Source of the DNA: Marinagarivorans cellulosilyticus | Lineage (GTDB): Bacteria > Pseudomonadota > Gammaproteobacteria > Pseudomonadales > Cellvibrionaceae | Length of the DNA: 64,000 nt | Assembly: GCF_021655555.1 (NCBI RefSeq) | Contig: NZ_AP023086.1 | Span: 4,680,685 to 4,744,684, forward strand | Reading direction: 5' to 3' | Shown here: piece by piece, positions 17,853-27,684 of the stretch | Position numbering within the stretch: position 1 is the first letter of the stretch | Layout: each line of letters starts with the position of its first letter | Position numbers and translations under genes: made by a program | Notes under the pieces: generated by a model | What the model was told of the DNA's origin: nothing | Databases searched by the model: none | The model's input: the letters and a program-made list of their open reading frames with translations, nothing else

Positions 17853-19595
17853 ATGCGCTTAAAACCATTAGCTGTAATGATGGCGACAGCAGCACTATCA
17901 ACCACCATATTACCGGCCCACGCTGCAGATACCGCAAGCATTGATAAAAACACAGCGGTAGGAATACTCGCTAACCAAGTTGGCTTTTTACCCACACAAT
18001 TCAAAGCTGCTGTAGTACCCAATGTGGCCACCAAAGAATTTAAGCTAACCGATAGCAGCTCTGGGAAAATTGTTTACAACGGGGTTTTATCCGAGCCTAA
18101 AGTATGGACTGAGGCGCAAGAAACCGTAAAAATCGCCGACTTCAGTGGATTCAATTACCCCGGCGAATACCAATTAACCGTCGACGGCGTTAATGCACCC
18201 TTCGACGTTTCCATTCAAGCCAATATCTACCAAGATGCATTGGCCGGCGCCATTAAGTCCTACTACTTCAACCGCAATAGCTTAGCTTTAGAAGAGCGCC
18301 ATGCAGGGGTATTTGAGCGACCAGCCTCACACCCAGACACCATCGTTTATGTCGAAGCGGCGGCGGCAACCCAAGAGCGCCCAGAGGGCACTATTATCAG
18401 CTCCCCTAAAGGCTGGTTCGATGCCGGTGATTACGGCAAATATATCGTCAATTCCAACATCACAACCTACACCCTGCTTCGCGCGCTTGAAAACAACCCG
18501 GAACTGTTTGCACAGCTTGAGCTAAATATTCCAGAGTCTGGCGATGCACTGCCCGACTTACTCAACGAGATTCTATGGAATTTAGATTGGATGGAAACCA
18601 TGCAAGACACTGATGGCGGGCTTTACCATAAGCTTACAGCCAAGCGTTTTGAAGATTTAGCCATGCCCCACGAAGAATATAAACCCCGCTTTGTTGTACA
18701 AAAAACAACAGCCGCAACACTCGGCTTTGCCGCTGTATTTGCTCGCGCCAGCCGGATTGCCGCCAATTACAGCCAGCAATTACCGGGGCGCGCCAAGCGC
18801 TACGAACAAGCCGCATTAAAAGCATGGGCGTGGGCTAAACAAAACCCCAAAACAACATACGTTCAACCAGAAGGTTTTCAAACCGGCATGTACGGCTCAA
18901 AACCCGAAAACCTCAACGATGAATGGGCTTGGGCCGCAGCAGAAATGTTTCAGCTTACCGGCAAAAAGAAATACCTAAAAAGCTTTGAGCAACCAGAAAA
19001 GGTTCGCGCCCCCGAGTGGGGAGGCGTAGAACTACTGGCTTTAATCAGCTTGGCCGAAAACCCCAAAACCCCTAAAAAGCTCAAGCTCAGTATTAGTGAA
19101 CAACTCAAAACAACAGCCGATGCTTGGATCGCGCAAACACAGCAATCCGGTTATGGCGTACCGCTATTCGGAGCAGATTTTCGCTGGGGCAGTAATGGCT
19201 TTGCAGCCAATAAAGCAATGGCATTATTCGATATCAACCGAATATCACCCAACCCCGACTATATAAAATCAGCACATGCATTGATCGACTACCTGTTTGG
19301 CAGAAACCCCAACAACGTATCGTATTTGACGGGGTATGGAGAACGAGCCGTAAAAGCACCGCACCATCGCATATCAGCTGCCGATGGCGTTGAAGCACCA
19401 GTACCAGGAATGCTAGTAGGCGGCCCGCATAGCGGATACCAAGACCAGGCCGAGTGCGAGCGCTACAACGCGCCTTACGACCCAAGTATTCCTGCAAAAG
19501 CATATAAAGACCACTGGTGCAGCTATGCCACCAACGAAATAGCCATTAACTGGAATGCAGGGCTTGTTTATATACTGGCTGAAATGAGCCGTTAA
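17853..19595 (+). CDS. Glycoside hydrolase family 9 enzyme (endoglucanase/cellodextrinase type)
   Basis: A 580-residue exported protein with a Sec signal peptide (cleavage after AHA-A near residue 24). An N-terminal Ig-like CelD_N domain (about 35-118, NQVGFLPTQFKAAVV) precedes an (alpha/alpha)6 GH9 catalytic domain. The catalytic signature GWFDAGDYGKYIVN places nucleophile-activating Asp190/Asp193; the C-terminal HHRISAADG loop and NEIAINWNAG give the proton donor Glu562. No carbohydrate-binding module or serine linker is attached, so it more probably acts on soluble cellodextrins in the periplasm or at the surface than on crystalline cellulose. It ends in a terminator shared with the convergent porin gene. 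Confidence 0.93.
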   Translation: MRLKPLAVMMATAALSTTILPAHAADTASIDKNTAVGILANQVGFLPTQFKAAVVPNVATKEFKLTDSSSGKIVYNGVLSEPKVWTEAQETVKIADFSGFNYPGEYQLTVDGVNAPFDVSIQANIYQDALAGAIKSYYFNRNSLALEERHAGVFERPASHPDTIVYVEAAAATQERPEGTIISSPKGWFDAGDYGKYIVNSNITTYTLLRALENNPELFAQLELNIPESGDALPDLLNEILWNLDWMETMQDTDGGLYHKLTAKRFEDLAMPHEEYKPRFVVQKTTAATLGFAAVFARASRIAANYSQQLPGRAKRYEQAALKAWAWAKQNPKTTYVQPEGFQTGMYGSKPENLNDEWAWAAAEMFQLTGKKKYLKSFEQPEKVRAPEWGGVELLALISLAENPKTPKKLKLSISEQLKTTADAWIAQTQQSGYGVPLFGADFRWGSNGFAANKAMALFDINRISPNPDYIKSAHALIDYLFGRNPNNVSYLTGYGERAVKAPHHRISAADGVEAPVPGMLVGGPHSGYQDQAECERYNAPYDPSIPAKAYKDHWCSYATNEIAINWNAGLVYILAEMSR

Positions 19596-19619
19596 TTAAG
19601 GCGATAATTGAACAAAAAA

Positions 19620-19646
19620 AGCCCCGCTAAAATGCGGGGCTTTTTG
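19620..19646. terminator. Bidirectional rho-independent terminator
   Basis: AGCCCCGC (19620-19627) pairs with GCGGGGCT (19634-19641), flanked by AAAAAAA and TTTTT. It serves the GH9 gene on + and the porin gene on -. Confidence 0.9.
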
Positions 19647-19674
19647 TATCACTCGAAGACTAAAAGCCAATAGG

Positions 19675-20655
19675 TTAGAACTTAACTTCTATACCCAACC
19701 CTAAAAAGCTCTCATCGTAATCCTGCTCTACACCCGCTTCGGTGGTATTAGCCAAGTACGCATTATTGGTGTAAAAACCATAGACTTTAGAGTTTTTGCT
19801 CATTTTGTAATCGGCACCAAGGCTGAAAGTCGTACCGTCCTGATCTTGAATGTCTGACTGTCCGAATTGCGCTTTTAATGCCCAGTCGTTGATTTTGTAT
19901 TGCACAGAACCAAAAACACCATCAAGTTTTTCTTTATCTTGGTTTTCGTACTCTTCAGCCATTAAACCAAACTGAAAACTAGAAACATTGTACTGAAATA
20001 CCGCACGCACAGTACTTGTGCTTTCCTTTTCTACATCTAAATCGTAAGCCAAGGCACCATAAAACCCGTTGCGCTCATAAGTTGCAGCAATAGACGTTGC
20101 ATTCGAACGCTTGCTAGCCTCTTCAAGGCCATCGTTATCTTGCTCGCTCGCAATAATATCGGCATAAAGCGTAAAGCCAGATAAATCAGGGGTAACGTAC
20201 ATCAAGCTATTGCTTTTACGATTATCATTAACGGTAAAGCTATTTTTGATATCACCATAAAGGTCATTAAACAAATCGACCTTCTTTTGCGCAGTTTTTA
20301 AGGGAGTATCGAAATGGCCGGCAATCACTGTACCGAAGTTACCCTTAACGCCGACATAGATATTGCGCTGACTAAAGACTTTACCGTCTTTGGCGTCACC
20401 ATCATCAAAGGCCACTTCAAACTCAGCCTTGTAAATGGCTTCTAAGTTGTCGCTAATCGTTTCGCTGCCCTTAATGCCAATGCGCGATGCGTTACTCGCA
20501 ACATCCAATTTCGACTCATCACGTTCAATCGATTCATCTTCGAAATTCGTGCTGGCATAAGAAACATTCGCTTTACCGTATAGCGTTGGTGCCGCGGTAG
20601 CCGCAACGGGAGTACACAAAGCTAATGCAATAGCAGCAGAAAGTTGTTTTTTCAC
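19675..20655 (-). CDS. Gram-negative general porin
   Basis: A 326-residue outer-membrane 16-stranded porin of the Omp32/Porin_4 type. The signal peptide MKKQLSAAIALALCTPVAATA is followed by PTLYGKANVSYA, a first strand typical of these trimers; the loop-3 region has FGTVIAGHFDTPLK and the C-terminus ends in Phe (GLGIEVKF), the BAM recognition signal. The start codon is GTG with AGGAG six bases upstream. A possible PhoB-type site lies about 140 bases upstream (20791-20808). It would allow diffusion of small, often anionic solutes; specificity is unknown. Confidence 0.9.
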   Translation of the reverse strand: MKKQLSAAIALALCTPVAATAAPTLYGKANVSYASTNFEDESIERDESKLDVASNASRIGIKGSETISDNLEAIYKAEFEVAFDDGDAKDGKVFSQRNIYVGVKGNFGTVIAGHFDTPLKTAQKKVDLFNDLYGDIKNSFTVNDNRKSNSLMYVTPDLSGFTLYADIIASEQDNDGLEEASKRSNATSIAATYERNGFYGALAYDLDVEKESTSTVRAVFQYNVSSFQFGLMAEEYENQDKEKLDGVFGSVQYKINDWALKAQFGQSDIQDQDGTTFSLGADYKMSKNSKVYGFYTNNAYLANTTEAGVEQDYDESFLGLGIEVKF

Positions 20656-20790
20656 GGTTTTCTCCTAAAAGGAAGATGGTTTTTAAAATTAAAAATTGCT
20701 AAAAACGCGCTGCAGTATAGATCACAGCACACTTAACTAACATATTAAAAACGTTGCCCAATGCATACATTTCAAATTTGTGGCAACTAT

Positions 20791-20808
20791 ATGTCTGAAA
20801 TATGACAC
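20791..20808 (-). promoter_or_regulatory. Possible PhoB (Pho box-like) site upstream of the porin
   Basis: On the - strand GTGTCAT, four bases, then CAGACAT resembles the two 7-base direct repeats of a Pho box (CTGTCAT). The first repeat matches 6 of 7 positions and the second 5 of 7. No clear -10 box was seen at the expected distance, so this is tentative. Confidence 0.25.
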
Positions 20809-20836
20809 TTTAATTACAAAGCTCTAATTTTTAACT

Positions 20837-23800
20837 CTACTGGGAAATAACCTCTGCCCAAAGCGCATTTAAACGCTTGCCCGATACCGGCGCTGATGTT
20901 TTAAGGGTTTGCGCAAATAGCGAAACCCTGAATTCCTCGATCATATACCGGTACTCTTGCCACAGCAGGCTTTGTGCATAGGCATTTTTGCCCTGCTTAA
21001 CTAATAGATCTTCGTGCTTTTGCCAGGCGCTTTTTACATCTTGCATGGCCACTTTATCTTTTTGCGGGTTTTGGGGTGCTTTTTGTAGCCGCACCTCAAT
21101 GGCATTGAGATAACGGCTATAGTAATCCAACCACTTTAGTGGCGTCGCCATGAAAAAACCTTTAAAAAACAAGCCATTAAGCTGCTCTTTAATATCCGAA
21201 AAGGCAAAGGCAAGCAAAAGCGCGTTTTTATTCGCCTTCATCGATTTATTAATAGACACCAGTTGCGCCAACCAGCCCAACAATTGCTTTTCCAGTGTTT
21301 GTGCTCGCGCAGTCAGGCCATTTTCACCGCCTGCTACAGCATCGCTAAAGGCCTTTTGTGTTCGCGGCAGGCTTTCGTTCACAGCACACACATCCAATAC
21401 CGCCGCCATCAGTAAGTCATCAACAACATCGGCTCGGCTTCCAAGTGATAACACCGACAGACCAATATCTTTATTTTTGAGCAACTCTTTGCGCAAGTAC
21501 TTAACCGTTTTAGGCATCGCCAACAGCAACAGTCGCGCAACGCCATAACGACTTAGTTCGTGGGCATCCACGGGGTTATCCAATACCCGCAAGTCAACGG
21601 CGCCACCCACATCACATAGCGCCGGAAACGCCTGCACTTTAATAGCCCCTTTTTGCAAGGCACACTCTTCAGGAAAGCCACCAAAATCCCAAGCCGTTAA
21701 TTGCTCACGCTCAAAGTCGCTACCGGCTTGCTGCAAACTTTGTTGCACATGGTCACGATAACGCTCCCTTAAGACACTCAGATGACGGTGCCTGTCAATA
21801 ACACTCCCTTTATCATCTAGAACGCGAATATTCATTCGATAAAAGTCATCCAATACCACTTCACCGTATACCGCTTTGGGAATTTCTACCCCCGACAAAT
21901 GCAGTAAAGCTGTGGCAAGCGCATCCATTAGTCCGCCGTTACCAGGCTTCATCCTTGCCAGCGCTTTATCGACATACTCGGGAACAGGAACAAACTGTTT
22001 ACGCCACTGCTTAGGCAACCCTTTAACTAACGCGATGCATTTTTCGCGCAATAGCCCCAGCACCAGCCACTCAAGCGGCTCTTCAGACAGGCTATGCAAA
22101 ACACTGGCAGGCACACCAATACTTACACCATCATCTTGTTGACCGGGGTCGAAATGATAAAACAGTGGGTAGGTTGCGCCGTTAACTGCAAAACTATTAG
22201 GAAAGGCATTTTCAGAGACATGCTCAGCCCCATGCTGCATCAACAAGCTCTTGGGTATATGCAGCAAGCTGGCATTGTCTCGCTCGGCAGTTTTACGCCA
22301 GTGCTCAAAGCTATTTAGCGTCGAGATCTCTTCGGGAACTCTTTCATCGTAAAAAGTAAACAAAACCTCGTCATCAACTAGAATATCGCGGCGGCGAGAC
22401 TTAGCCTCTAGCTCACAAATATTTTTAATGGTTTTTTGATTGAGGGCAAAAAACTTTCCTAAATCGCGCCTTCGGTGCTGGCCGTACTTACCCTCTACTA
22501 GCGCTTCGCGAATAAAAATGCGGCGCGCATCGTTAGCATCAATTTTGCTGTAGTCCGTGCGTAATTTATCGGCCACCGTTAAACCAAATAACGTGACTTT
22601 ATCGTACGCGAGAACCTGCCCGCTTTTTAGCGAATAATGGGGTTGGTAATAATGATGATTCAATAAATGCGGCAAACTTTTGCGCAGCCAATTGGGGTCA
22701 ATTTTGGCGTTGGTGTGTGCAAAAACTTTTGTCGTCTCTAGGTAATTCCCGCTAACCATCCAACGCGGCATTTTTTTATACTGCGAAGAACCAGGGAAAA
22801 CCGTCGCTTTTCGGTTACGCGCGACAATATATTCACGCTCACGACTTTCTTCATTTTTAATCGCTATATTATCAAACAAGCCAAACAACAGCGCTTGGTG
22901 AACCGCCTCATAATTTAGGCAAACTTTAGCCTGCGTTGCATGAACATCTTTGTTTTCCGGCAAGACCTCACTAGCTATAGGCTCTGGCTCCGCACTACTA
23001 GCCTTTGCTTTAAGGGGTAAACCAGCTTGTTTACAGGCGTTTAATAACTGGTGATGCAGCTCCCGCCACTCGCGCAAGCGCAAATAAGATAAAAATTCTT
23101 TACTACACAACTTTCGCCAGTGGTTTTGAGAAAGCGCTTGTCGTTGTTCCTCTGCGTAATTCCATAAATTAAGGTAGGCGACAAAATCAGAATCGGCATC
23201 TTTAAAACGCCGATGCTTTTCGTCGGCAGCTTGCTGTTTATCGTGTGGGCGCTCTCTTGGGTCCTGAATCGTAATACCGGCAACAATAATCAATAACTCT
23301 TGCAAGCACCCTAATTCAGACGCCGCAATTAAAATACGAGAAAAACGAGGCTCCAGCGGCAAAGCCAGCATTTTTCGTCCAGCAGGCAACAAACGTCGCT
23401 TATCATCAAGCGCTTGCAACTGCACCAGCTCTTTAAAGGCGTCGCTAATAGCCCTTTTTTCTGGTGGCTCGATAAACGGAAAGTCTCGAATATCCCCCAC
23501 ATTTAATTGCTGCATTTGCAATACCACTGCAGCCAAACTCGTACGCAGGATTTCTGGGTCGGTAAATGCTGGGCGCGCAAGAAAGTCTTCTTCGCTATAC
23601 AAACGAATACAAGTGCCGTGACTAATTCGCCCACAACGCCCCGCACGCTGATTCGCAGACGCCTGCGAAACAGCTTCTATGGGCAAGCGTTGAATTCGGC
23701 TTTTGGCGCTGTAGCGGCTAATACGTGCAGTACCAGGGTCAATCACATAACCAATACCTGGCACCGTGATGGATGTTTCTGCAACGTTTGTCGCTAAGAC

Positions 23801-24841
23801 GACGCGCCGCCCTTTGTGAGGCTGAAAAGCTTTATTTTGCTCGGCAAGGCTTAAGCGGGCATAAAAAGGCAGAACCTCCAGCATAGGGAAGTTAGCGCGC
23901 CGGATGGCGAGCGCGGTTTCTCGGATTTCTCTTTCACCCGGTAAAAAAACCAGCACATCGCCCACCGGCCCTTTAGGCAACGTTAATATTTCCTCTAAGG
24001 CCTCAACAATGCCTTGCGCTTGGTCTTCCAGTTCACCGTGCCAAGGGCGATAAATAATATCGACCGGGTATGTGCGGCCAGAAACCGAAATAATAGGCGC
24101 GCCATTAAAATGCTGCGAAAAGCGCTCTACATCAATAGTGGCAGAAGTGATAATCACTTTGAGATCAGGCCGTTTCGGTAGAATTTGCCGAATATAACCC
24201 AGCAGAAAATCAATATTTAAACTGCGCTCGTGCGCCTCATCAATAATCAGCGTATCGTATTTTTCTAATAAGGGATCGTGCTGAATTTCCGCCAACAAAA
24301 TGCCGTCGGTCATCAGCTTTATTAAACTTAGCGGCGAGCTAGTATCATTGAATCGAACCTGATACCCCACCGCCGTGCCCAATTCCGTTTTTAACTCCTC
24401 GGCAATGCGGCTAGCGACTGTGCGCGCAGCAATACGGCGCGGCTGAGTATGGCCGATCAAACCCTTCACACCCCGCCCTAGCGTTAAGCAAATTTTAGGG
24501 ATTTGCGTTGTTTTCCCCGAGCCAGTTTCGCCCGCAATCACCACCACTTGATGCTGGCTAATCGCTTCGGCTATTTCATCGCGCCGCAGCGATACCGGCA
24601 ATTGATCATCAAAGCTAATCGCCGGCACGGCAGCGGCGCGCTCAATAAGCTGAGCTTGCGATGCAGCAATTTGCTGTATGAGTTTCACCCGTCCTTGCTC
24701 ACTCGGTTTACCTTGTTTTTCGAGTTTTTCAATGCGATACCAAGCATTGCGCAAACGGCGCTTATCGGCCTGTGAACATGTCTCGAGTTGTGCCCAAAAA
24801 GAGGCTCTATCGGTAAGTAAAATAGCTGCTTGTGACGTCAT
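20837..24841 (-). CDS. hrpA: ATP-dependent RNA helicase HrpA
   Basis: A 1334-residue DEAH-box helicase, full length for HrpA, involved in RNA processing and ribosome rescue in E. coli. Walker A GETGSGKTTQIPK lies at about 104-116, DEAH at 201-204 (IIDEAHERSLNIDF), the SAT motif in ITSATIDVERF, and motif VI in QRAGRCGR. The HA2 and OB-fold regions follow, and the long C-terminal DUF3418 region is complete. It is transcribed alone. The ATG at 24841 is the first good start. Confidence 0.95.
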   Translation of the reverse strand: MTSQAAILLTDRASFWAQLETCSQADKRRLRNAWYRIEKLEKQGKPSEQGRVKLIQQIAASQAQLIERAAAVPAISFDDQLPVSLRRDEIAEAISQHQVVVIAGETGSGKTTQIPKICLTLGRGVKGLIGHTQPRRIAARTVASRIAEELKTELGTAVGYQVRFNDTSSPLSLIKLMTDGILLAEIQHDPLLEKYDTLIIDEAHERSLNIDFLLGYIRQILPKRPDLKVIITSATIDVERFSQHFNGAPIISVSGRTYPVDIIYRPWHGELEDQAQGIVEALEEILTLPKGPVGDVLVFLPGEREIRETALAIRRANFPMLEVLPFYARLSLAEQNKAFQPHKGRRVVLATNVAETSITVPGIGYVIDPGTARISRYSAKSRIQRLPIEAVSQASANQRAGRCGRISHGTCIRLYSEEDFLARPAFTDPEILRTSLAAVVLQMQQLNVGDIRDFPFIEPPEKRAISDAFKELVQLQALDDKRRLLPAGRKMLALPLEPRFSRILIAASELGCLQELLIIVAGITIQDPRERPHDKQQAADEKHRRFKDADSDFVAYLNLWNYAEEQRQALSQNHWRKLCSKEFLSYLRLREWRELHHQLLNACKQAGLPLKAKASSAEPEPIASEVLPENKDVHATQAKVCLNYEAVHQALLFGLFDNIAIKNEESREREYIVARNRKATVFPGSSQYKKMPRWMVSGNYLETTKVFAHTNAKIDPNWLRKSLPHLLNHHYYQPHYSLKSGQVLAYDKVTLFGLTVADKLRTDYSKIDANDARRIFIREALVEGKYGQHRRRDLGKFFALNQKTIKNICELEAKSRRRDILVDDEVLFTFYDERVPEEISTLNSFEHWRKTAERDNASLLHIPKSLLMQHGAEHVSENAFPNSFAVNGATYPLFYHFDPGQQDDGVSIGVPASVLHSLSEEPLEWLVLGLLREKCIALVKGLPKQWRKQFVPVPEYVDKALARMKPGNGGLMDALATALLHLSGVEIPKAVYGEVVLDDFYRMNIRVLDDKGSVIDRHRHLSVLRERYRDHVQQSLQQAGSDFEREQLTAWDFGGFPEECALQKGAIKVQAFPALCDVGGAVDLRVLDNPVDAHELSRYGVARLLLLAMPKTVKYLRKELLKNKDIGLSVLSLGSRADVVDDLLMAAVLDVCAVNESLPRTQKAFSDAVAGGENGLTARAQTLEKQLLGWLAQLVSINKSMKANKNALLLAFAFSDIKEQLNGLFFKGFFMATPLKWLDYYSRYLNAIEVRLQKAPQNPQKDKVAMQDVKSAWQKHEDLLVKQGKNAYAQSLLWQEYRYMIEEFRVSLFAQTLKTSAPVSGKRLNALWAEVISQ

Positions 24842-25169
24842 AAAGAAACACTAAAAGACAAAAGCGCAGCATTATACGCCAACTTCGCAAACAGCCGAGA
24901 TATCCGGCAAAAACTGCGCTAATCTAACCCCTAATAAGGCGCAATTGCGCCTTAAACGTGGCAAATGTATAGCGAGTATTAGGGCTGATTGAGTGATACA
25001 GGAAGCAAAATAAGAAGGTATCACCCACTCAAATTACGATAAAGAATTTAGCCATCACCGCCTTACATTGTAACCACGCAGCAACAAACACCGCTAAGTA
25101 CAGACGAAAGATAACCCCCTAGCATCGAAGCCACGCTTCGTTAATGATTAAGGACAGGCGCTAAGCATT
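24842..25169. other. Divergent intergenic region with a palindrome
   Basis: A 328-base non-coding stretch between hrpA (-) and a small gene (+). It contains a perfect 20-base palindrome at 24935-24954 (TAAGGCGCAA and its complement) and an imperfect inverted repeat around 24991-25040 (GAGTGATAC and GTATCACCCACTC). Either could be an operator or RNA hairpin. No gene is visible. Confidence 0.4.
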
Positions 25170-25391
25170 ATGAAATCACAACTACGCATTGAAAAAGCCG
25201 CAAATAACTATTTATTAGCCAGTGTTGCAACAAACAGTGCAGATGTACCCAATTACATTACTAGCCCACAAGGCAAGCCATTAAAGTTTTTGAGCATTGC
25301 ACATATAAAGGAGTTTTTTGAAGGGCAAAGGATCGACGAAGTATTAGTTGTCGACGATGCGGGTAATTCACAAGCCGTGGAATACTGGTAG
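25170..25391 (+). CDS. Small hypothetical protein (73 residues)
   Basis: A short cytoplasmic protein with no signal peptide. It reads as a small alpha/beta unit: LRIEKAANNYLLASVATNS, then PLKFLSIAHIKEFFEGQ, then IDEVLVVDDAGNSQAVEYW. I do not recognise the family with confidence. It is treated as real because it is followed directly by a strong terminator and preceded by non-coding DNA, and its codon use resembles neighbours. Confidence 0.6.
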   Translation: MKSQLRIEKAANNYLLASVATNSADVPNYITSPQGKPLKFLSIAHIKEFFEGQRIDEVLVVDDAGNSQAVEYW

Positions 25392-25430
25392 CGCTACCCG
25401 GCCAGCACCTAAATCACCACTTAAATACCC

Positions 25431-25480
25431 ACCTATAAAAAAGCCGGTTAAAGTCAACTTTAACCGGCTTTTTTATAGGT
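25431..25480. terminator. Bidirectional terminator, perfect 24-bp-arm palindrome
   Basis: Two perfectly complementary 24-base arms (25431-25454 and 25457-25480) are separated by only two bases. The GC core AAGCCGGTTAAAGT is flanked by A-run and T-run, so it can end transcription on both strands for the 25170 and 25789 genes. Confidence 0.9.
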
Positions 25481-25492
25481 GATTAGATCTAC

Positions 25493-25789
25493 TTATGCAT
25501 CTTCGGCATACATAGATTCCATACTAAATGCCAAGCCACTTACATCAAGGCCCGTGCATTTCAATAAATGCTCTAGAACATTGGCTGTCTTAAGTTCACC
25601 AGTATGATGGCGCACCAAGGCATCTTCTAAACGGTTAAGGTAGGCGGCAATCTCATTCAACTGGTCCTGATTAATTGCGGCCTCCTCCTTTCTTGCTGCA
25701 ACCAAGGTCCCCACAACATTACGACGCAAGTCGCTATCACATAAATCTAAGAAGATTTCACCATAATCAGAACTTTTAGAATCGGTCAT
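25493..25789 (-). CDS. Hypothetical acidic protein (98 residues)
   Basis: A small cytoplasmic, mostly helical acidic protein: MTDSKSSDYGEIFLDLCD, LRRNVVGTLVAARKEE, then NEIAAYLNRLEDALVRHH. Family not recognised. The start at 25789 is preferred over an ATG five codons upstream because GGTGG lies at a usable distance only from the downstream ATG. It converges with the 25170 gene at the shared terminator. Confidence 0.6.
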   Translation of the reverse strand: MTDSKSSDYGEIFLDLCDSDLRRNVVGTLVAARKEEAAINQDQLNEIAAYLNRLEDALVRHHTGELKTANVLEHLLKCTGLDVSGLAFSMESMYAEDA

Positions 25790-26187
25790 TTTGTACACCA
25801 CCATGAATAAATGTTATCAGCACTCAAGCATTACGCCCGCAGCACCCTTACCAACATCAGCCAAATTAGATCGCTAGTTATTCACCAACTCACTAACGCT
25901 GCAAAACGAATATCAACGAAAAGTGACTATATCACCGACGCACAAAAGTGGGGGCAACATGCCTGAAAAAAGTGCCTAAAAAACGTGAAAACATCAAAAT
26001 CACCACCAAAAACGCACCACTTAAAAACACAAAAAACCTAAATTGCACCACATGAAAACACCGCAAGCCTTTTAGATTACAAAGCCGCCAGCCTGGTCGA
26101 TAAAACAGCAAAGGCAAGCGCACGCAGAAAGCCCTTCTTTTTAGGTTAGACTACGCACAAAGCAGCAACCACACAGCATTACCCCCT
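25790..26187. other. Intergenic region before the kinase gene
   Basis: About 400 bases between the divergent 25789 gene and the kinase operon. It is A-rich, with runs such as AAAAACACAAAAAACC near 26020-26040. No gene, clear promoter or strong hairpin was identified; the operon promoter should lie here. Confidence 0.4.
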
Positions 26188-27684
26188 ATGGATAACAACG
26201 AAACACGAATTGCCCCGCTTAAGCCGCCCACAAGCGCCGAGACCGAGCTGGATAACAGCACAATTATCCAGCCATTGTCATCTCAGCAGGCCGCAAGCAA
26301 AGGCGCACCAGCGAATACAGTTATCTCCCCCGTGGAGGATAAAGCTTCTCTCAACACGCCAACAGCAACGCCATCAGGGCTCGGTATTATTAAAGGCCGG
26401 TTCGAACTGGTAAAAAGCATCGGCTCTGGCGGCATGGGAGATGTTTTTCTCGCTCGCGACTTAGTACGCGTAGAAATGGACGACAACCAACCACTGGTTG
26501 CCATTAAAGTACTTAAAGGCAACTTCAGCGCCATGCGCGAGGCCGCCCAAGCCTTACAGCGCGAAGCCAAAAAAGCACAGCTGCTTTCACACCCGAATAT
26601 TGTGACGGTATACGACTTTGACCGAGATAACGACTTAGTCTTTATCACCATGGAGTACTTAGAAGGCGAATCGCTGGAGGATTACCTCAGCAATAATAGC
26701 TGCATGCCGCCAGAACAAGCCCTTAAAACCATCGAGCTCGCTGCCGAAGGCCTTGCTTACGCCCATAAAAAAGGCTACGTACACGCCGACATTAAACCGG
26801 CCAACATATTCTTAACCAAAGATGGCGGCGTAAAAATATTGGACTTTGGTATCGCGCAAGCGGTGCGCTCAACCAACGAAGAAGAGCTGTCTGCTGGCGA
26901 ATCTTGGACCAAGTATGCACTTACACCCTCTTACGCCAGCCCAGAAATGATTGCCCACCAAGACCTGCACACCAACGACGATATCTACGGCCTTGGCATC
27001 GTACTGCACGAGCTACTCACCGGCAGCCACCCTTTTTTGGATGCCGACGGCAAAGCCATACCTGCGGATAAAGCCGCTGAACAAGGTTTAACGCTCGCGC
27101 CACTCAAAAGTATTTCGCGCCGCGCCAATCAGGCATTAATTCAATCACTGGCTTTTGAAGGCAAGCATCGCCATCAAGATGCAGGTGAACTGATTAAAGC
27201 GATGCATCCACCTAGTAAGCTCAAGGGTGCACTTTTTGCCAGCCTAGCGCTCGCCATAATATCGATTGCTGCCGCCGTGTTTTTGCAAACCCACGAGCCA
27301 CCACCGCCGACACTGGCCGACCTACCCGCCACACTGGAAAAAACACGTGCCTTTATTACAGAGGCCGACGATCTATTAGCCACCGGTGAAATAGGCATGG
27401 CGCACCGCTTATATGCCCAAGGTAAAAATGCACTCGACAAAACCGATAACATCAACCCCAAAGACCTTCAAGCCGCACTTTACGTATTGCGTGAACGCCA
27501 AAGCGATGTGATTGCTGCACTACAACTGCGCCTAGACGACAAAACCCTCTCACGCTTTCAACTTAAAGAAATTCAACTCGCCCTTGAGTACCTATACAAT
27601 GACGAGCTTACCGAAGATAAAGAACAAGTTGCGCAAACCATTGCACAACTCAAGCAGCGTTTAAACCGCGAGGATAGCCAATAA
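26188..27684 (+). CDS. Membrane-anchored Ser/Thr protein kinase
   Basis: A 498-residue Hanks-type kinase. After a disordered 70-residue N-terminus the kinase domain spans about 71-335: P-loop IGSGGMGDVFLARD, Lys107 in VAIKVLK, catalytic loop HADIKPANIF (Asp201), DFG at 219-221 and SPEM near 251. The catalytic-loop Arg of HRD is Ala here, so it is a non-RD kinase that may not need activation-loop phosphorylation. One transmembrane helix (about 348-366) follows, then a helical region of 130 residues, probably periplasmic, that could sense or bind partners. Its TAA overlaps the ATG of the caspase-domain lipoprotein gene, implying co-expression. It is PpkA-like in layout, but no type VI core genes are present. 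Confidence 0.9.
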   Translation: MDNNETRIAPLKPPTSAETELDNSTIIQPLSSQQAASKGAPANTVISPVEDKASLNTPTATPSGLGIIKGRFELVKSIGSGGMGDVFLARDLVRVEMDDNQPLVAIKVLKGNFSAMREAAQALQREAKKAQLLSHPNIVTVYDFDRDNDLVFITMEYLEGESLEDYLSNNSCMPPEQALKTIELAAEGLAYAHKKGYVHADIKPANIFLTKDGGVKILDFGIAQAVRSTNEEELSAGESWTKYALTPSYASPEMIAHQDLHTNDDIYGLGIVLHELLTGSHPFLDADGKAIPADKAAEQGLTLAPLKSISRRANQALIQSLAFEGKHRHQDAGELIKAMHPPSKLKGALFASLALAIISIAAAVFLQTHEPPPPTLADLPATLEKTRAFITEADDLLATGEIGMAHRLYAQGKNALDKTDNINPKDLQAALYVLRERQSDVIAALQLRLDDKTLSRFQLKEIQLALEYLYNDELTEDKEQVAQTIAQLKQRLNREDSQ

